Positions 59,301 to 64,000 of a stretch of 64,000 nt of DNA are shown here, piece by piece. The stretch is from Mactra quadrangularis (taxonomy: Eukaryota; Mollusca; Bivalvia; Venerida; Mactridae). The stretch lies in NCBI GenBank assembly GCA_025267735.1, contig CM046304.1, positions 6,386,001 through 6,450,000 of the forward strand. Direction: 5' to 3'. The notes below the pieces were generated by a model that worked only from the letters and a program-made list of their open reading frames with translations, had not been told where the DNA came from and made no database searches. Position numbers and translations under genes: made by a program. Numbering within the stretch: position 1 is the first letter of the stretch; every line of letters begins with the position of its first letter.

Positions 59301-60524
59301 ACTAGATGTACGGATATTTTAAAGTGTTTTAGTAAACATACTACTGGATGTATATATTATAATACAGTACTCGCCAAAAGTTCTTGGACAAAAATGTTTT
59401 CAGGATAAACAGATTTACATTAACTCGTGTTAAAAAAGGAACAACGAATTAGGCCATGTCAAATTGGAATCTTGTTAAGCGTCAACTCAAGCTTGACAAA
59501 CCTAGGTACCTATTCACAAAAAACACACAGTCAAACCGAAAACGAAAACACATGTCCATTCTAGCTAGTATTCACACAAATAAGTACTTGGTAGTACATG
59601 CATGTTTATAACATAAATGTGAGATTAAAGTAATTCTAAAAAAATATACAACAAACACATGTACATTTTCATTAATCAAATACACATAAACAAGGAACTA
59701 TCAGTATTTCCTGAGAAATATCAGTTATCGAATCCCGGAACAGCAGAATTATTTAAGAAAATATCTTTTTTTTGGAGGGGGTGAGGGGGGAGGTTGAGGA
59801 CTCTAAAACCTACGCGGACGCTTAACAAAATTTCAGTATGGCATGGCCTTATCGTAGAAAACACTAAAGTCAGTATTTATTATTTTATCTACATATGATT
59901 CGAATAATGCTACTTGAATTAACTTTAATTTTAGTGAAATTACTGGCTGAATGAATGATCATTCAGTATTTTTTCCCTAAAACTTTAATGTTGTCAAAAA
60001 AACTTGAATTGCACTGTATAATTGTGTGGGCCGCGGATTATAAATCGAAGATTATTTGAATATCAGATCAATACATACAATAAACAGTGAATGGTTTCAA
60101 AACGTCATAGGCAGGTCATATCTACATATAAATGGTAATTTAATCTATACACTCAATCGTTCATATTGAAATTAAATGTATTTTTCATGGCGTAAAATAT
60201 TCGTTAAAAATTAATCAAGGACGCAAACAAAACAGGCTTGGTTTTTATGATGGAATATTTCTATAGCTGGTAAACAAAATAAAAGTTTTTTTCAAATTGT
60301 TTAAATCAATCATGCATATCATTTTGGATGAATAATAAATCCCCACATCAGTGCAAATGACGGAATCAGAGTTTTCTCAAGGGTCGGTGTACATATCCCA
60401 ATATTTTTTTCGAGGGGGCGGACACAACATTACGTTTGAATGAGAGTTTTAAAAATTTCAGGGGTTCGGTCCTCACTGGATTAGGATAAAATGTTAACAT
60501 ATTTTATAAAAAGCAGATTTTCAT
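59301..60524. other. Spacer upstream of FAM221A, nothing recognised
   Basis: AT-rich with a G-run near 59776-59795 and another GAGGGGGCGG near 60412; no exon or family repeat supported. Confidence 0.4.
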
Positions 60525-60800
60525 ACAGGAGTTAACGTCGTGTGTTTTGTCTACGACAGCCATTCCATCTCACCCAGCTTTCCTGGACCCAAGTCTATCA
60601 CCTCTACTCATTCAACTACCCTTCCACAGCACCGGCTACTTCTCGATACACCTTATTGAAGGAGGAAAATTTTCATTATTAACAATTTATTATCAAAATT
60701 CTTATGGAAGGGAATAACCGCCCCAGTGGGATTCGAACCCGTACCCTCTTCAGGAAACTAGATTCAAATTTCCGGCGCGCTAAAACTGTGCTACAGTCAT
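60525..60800 (-). repeat. SINE-B copy, diverged
   Basis: CACCCAGCTTTCCTGGACCC, CTACCCTTCCACAGCACCGG, TTGAAGGAGGAAAATTTTC and GTGGGATTCGAACCCGTACC. Head partly deleted. Confidence 0.8.
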
Positions 60801-60837
60801 GTCTTATAAATAGAACAACAGCGTGTTCAAAAACGAA

Positions 60838-60985
60838 TGTTAGCGAACGTTACGGGTGAGGGACAACTCAATTCGTTGATAACTCAATCCAAAGTTGGGA
60901 CAACTCAACCCGTTAGTAGGGGATTGAGTTGTCTCGGGTTAAGTTGTCTGTGGGTTGAGTTCTTCCGACCCAAACGTTACGGGAC
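60838..60985 (+). repeat. GACAACTCAACCCG motif cluster
   Basis: GGACAACTCAA, GATAACTCAATCC, GGGACAACTCAACCCGTTAG, GGATTGAGTTGTCTCGGGTT, AAGTTGTCTGTGGGTTGAGT: the same 12-15 base word occurs in both orientations about six times. It matches the inner arm ends of FB2 (about 42050-42068 and 42412-42438). AACGTTACGGG flanks the cluster on both sides as a direct repeat. Confidence 0.7.
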
Positions 60986-61287
60986 GTTTTGGAACTTTAA
61001 GGGTAATTTAACAGGCTACATGTGTATATTATGTACGTTGATTTGACAATTACTAACGTTTCAACTGGCCAAGCTCTTAATTAGTTTCACACTAGAAGTG
61101 GACTAGGGTGTAAACTTTATAGTGTGAACTCAACTGTATGTCTATCATAGAACGTGCACTAAGAATACCATCACTTAACAATCTAGTATTTTACTAAATA
61201 TTATTACACCCTGACTCAGTTTCATCTATACCTAATCATTTATTATCGTCAACGTCCGTGGTAGTAATGATAATACTAGGTCGGCTT

Positions 61288-61972
61288 AGCTTACCTCTGT
61301 GAGCTCTAAATAGGCTTAACGTGCCTCTGTGGGCAAAAACAAGTATTACCCGTTGCTGTGAGCTCTAAATAAGCTTGACGTGTCTCTGTGGGCTTTATAT
61401 AACCAGCTTGAACGCCTATGTTGGCTTTAAATAATCTTGGCATACTTGTGTGGGTTAAAAACAAGTTTTACCCGCTGCTGTGAGCTTTAAATAAGCTTGA
61501 CATGCCTCTTGAACGCCTATGTCTGCTTTAAATAAGCTTAACCTACCTCTGAGGGTTAAAACAGTTTTACTAGCTGCTGCGGGCTCTTAATAAGATTGAA
61601 GTTCCTCTGTGGGCATTTATAACCAGCTTAAACGCCTATGGTGGATTTAAATAAGCTTGACCTACCTCAGTGGGCCAGTAATATGCTAAACCCGCTGCTG
61701 TGAGCTCTAAATAGGCTTGATGTGTCCCTATGGGCTTTATATATCTAACTTGAGCGCCTCTATAGGCTGAAAACAAGCTTAACCTGCTGCTGTGATGTGC
61801 CTCTCAAGGCTTTATATAACCAGCTTGAACACCTATGTTGGTTTTAAATTAGCTTCACCTGCCTCTGTGGGATGAAAACAAGCTTGACTTGCTGTTTTGA
61901 GCTTTAAACCATCTTGATCCACCTCTGTGGGCCTTAAACAAACTCGGCCTGCCTATGTGGACTTTAAAGGAT
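61288..61972 (+). repeat. Higher-order minisatellite, about 30 bp monomers in sets of four
   Basis: Monomers alternate in fixed order: CTGCTGTGAGCTCTAAATA, TCTCTGTGGGCTTTATATAA plus CCAGCTTGAACG, CCTATGTTGGCTTTAAATAA, CTTGTGTGGGTTAAAAACAA. The set of four (about 120 bases) is repeated five to six times with deletions (for example near 61505 and 61790). AAGCTT recurs in most monomers. Confidence 0.85.
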
Positions 61973-64000
61973 AGGGAAATACTAGAAAAATAAATAACAA
62001 AACATATCTTAATATTCATAATTTAACTTATTTTTATTTCTAGCCATCAATGTAATATTAACTTGTGACTTTACACAACAAAACATACATAAAAATATTA
62101 TAACATACAAATTATTACAAATAATAATAAAAATAGTGTCTCTATATATTAACAAATTATAACAACAAACTACTATACTATAACTACAAGCAATTAATAG
62201 AGTCAATGGATTCAATCAAAGACAACCAGTATTCTATGTCTTGGATTCAATGATGAAGTAAATATACGTACAATGTGTGCATTAACACCAATGTGAGGAT
62301 GATCCCCTTACTATTTGAGTTCCTGATGAAGTCTTTTTTCAAAATTTTCAAATCAGAAAAAACTTTGAAATTACAATAAATATTATAAAGTAAAACTAAT
62401 AATTAATAAAAATATATTCTAAATATGAAATGTTTCTGAAAAAATGTTTGTGCGTCTGAAAATCTAAGATTAATGGACCTGGCAGCAGATTTGTGTCGTC
62501 TGCTCTTATATTTTATTTGGTACATGTTTGGTATAATGATATATAGTTTATTAGTGTTCATGTCAAGTAGAAAAACAATTTATGATTATGACAGACTAAT
62601 TAATTATAATTACCAAATTGATTATAGATTTTTGACCTTGTAAATAAAAACATTGTAAAAAACTTGAATTACTCCAAAGACTTAAATGAAAGAGCATACA
62701 CATGCAATCATGCTCTTAATTTAGAGTTGAATAGGACATGTACCCTATAATATTGCAATTTGGAACAACATTATGACTCTAGAAAGTGTCAAATAAGAGT
62801 ACATATAGACATATCCACTTAATACATGTAAGTTGATGTAACATGATATAAATTGACACTAACCAACTTAAACCAAGCCATATATTGAACTTATCATTTT
62901 GTTGCTTTTTGTTGCTTGTTTTTAACCTTTATGTCAGGTAAGTTTGAAAACTTTGATCAGATGCTAAATAAAGAAATAATTGGGTATTACCTTACAGAGT
63001 CTCTATGAGAAAATGGCAACAGACAATGTAATGATGACTTATAGAGACATTTCAATAAGGCACATTATAGAGAAACAATGTCATATAACAAATGCATTAA
63101 ATAAAACAATTGCAGATAATTCTATAGTTGGCATTCAACATTTATGATCAATGAAACAATTAATGAAAACTATGTCAATGGGTTGACACAAAACCAGTCT
63201 AACTCAGGTAAATAAAGAAGGAAATAGACCAGTATTGTACTGACCCATGGACATAAAACTTCAATCAAACATACCAATAATATGTTTATTTAACATTTGT
63301 TTGTGTTATAGAATTTTAAAGGTACTAGTTACACTACTTTTCTGCATCCAAAAATATTTCCATACAATTTTGATAGTTTTAATAAAAGTTGATACTTAAG
63401 TTGAAATCTGTGAATGAATACCTTTAAGCCATGTATCAATACAAATGCACTTATAATTAGTTAAATTGTAATATACAGAAACTGCTCACATATCAAATTG
63501 TCCTTAAATATTTCTTTAAGCTTAACTTGCTTACCTTTCAACTAGAAACATACTACTTCTAAAACTTTGAAGAAAAATTAAAACTAATTATAGTATTTCA
63601 ATGTCACCCACTGTGACCAGAATTGAATGAAACATAATTAATATTTTTTATATGGCAAATACTGTTCATACAACGTATTTAAAAAAGAAATAGTACAAGA
63701 GTCAGTTGCTTAACGGCATAGCAACATGATCACTTTTAAAATGTACTTTTTTAGTTAGCCTTATTCTATGGAAAGCTTTGCTTCAAACTAGCAAAACCAA
63801 GATTATGGTCTATCAGAGTAGGAAAACATTTGCTAGATGATGCTACATGGTAGCAATCTGTTCAAAAGAAAATCACTATGGAGCAATAGGTAGTGATACC
63901 CTTACAAAACTGGCAACTTGGAATTTGAATAAAATATAATATTGTACATGTATATAAAAAAATGTGAGTGATAACTATGCCAACAAATGGACGGACTGGC
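61973..64000. other. AT-rich end of the window, nothing recognised
   Basis: About 2 kb without tRNA-like boxes, tandem arrays or exon-like frames that I could support. Confidence 0.4.

Overview
The window is eukaryotic nuclear DNA. It is AT-rich, with long introns, GT-AG splice junctions and a dense load of nested transposable elements. Two protein-coding genes can be reconstructed exon by exon, both on the minus strand. GCAT (glycine C-acetyltransferase, 13 coding exons, 21.2-48.4 kb) is the mitochondrial PLP enzyme of threonine breakdown. FAM221A (8 coding exons, 53.5-58.5 kb) is a conserved cysteine-rich animal protein of unknown function. Both are intact, with consistent phases throughout. 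Animal orthology, several tRNA-derived SINE families, GTCC-type tetranucleotide runs and a roughly 165 bp intronic tandem repeat together suggest a lophotrochozoan, most likely a bivalve mollusc. That placement is inference.

Layout: 0-21 kb is intergenic and made mostly of repeats. It holds an ATT-rich microsatellite, a 1.9 kb foldback element (FB1) splitting an older SINE, a cluster of exon-like repeat units (12.6-15.5 kb) that are themselves split by a TIR element carrying a tRNA-like sequence and by a second MITE, a 21 bp minisatellite, and further MITEs. From 21.2 to 48.4 kb lies GCAT, whose introns contain SINEs, hAT-, pogo- and Tc1-like remnants, a 1.5 kb foldback (FB2) with a perfect 8 bp target duplication, and LINE fragments. 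From 48.4 to 53.5 kb is an intergenic spacer with a 5'-truncated LINE flanked by an unusually long (about 71 bp) target duplication. From 53.5 to 58.5 kb lies FAM221A. From 58.5 to 64 kb there are SINEs, a GACAACTCAACCCG-type motif cluster and a higher-order minisatellite (61.3-62.0 kb).

No genuine tRNA or rRNA genes, CRISPR arrays or bacterial-type operons were seen. The two genes are co-oriented neighbours with no obvious functional link. Their promoters are separate, and transcription of GCAT runs through most of the transposon-rich centre of the window. Repeat family letters (SINE-A, -B, -C; MITE-B, -C; D; E; R) are labels coined here from internal similarity, not database names. Boundaries of diverged copies are approximate.
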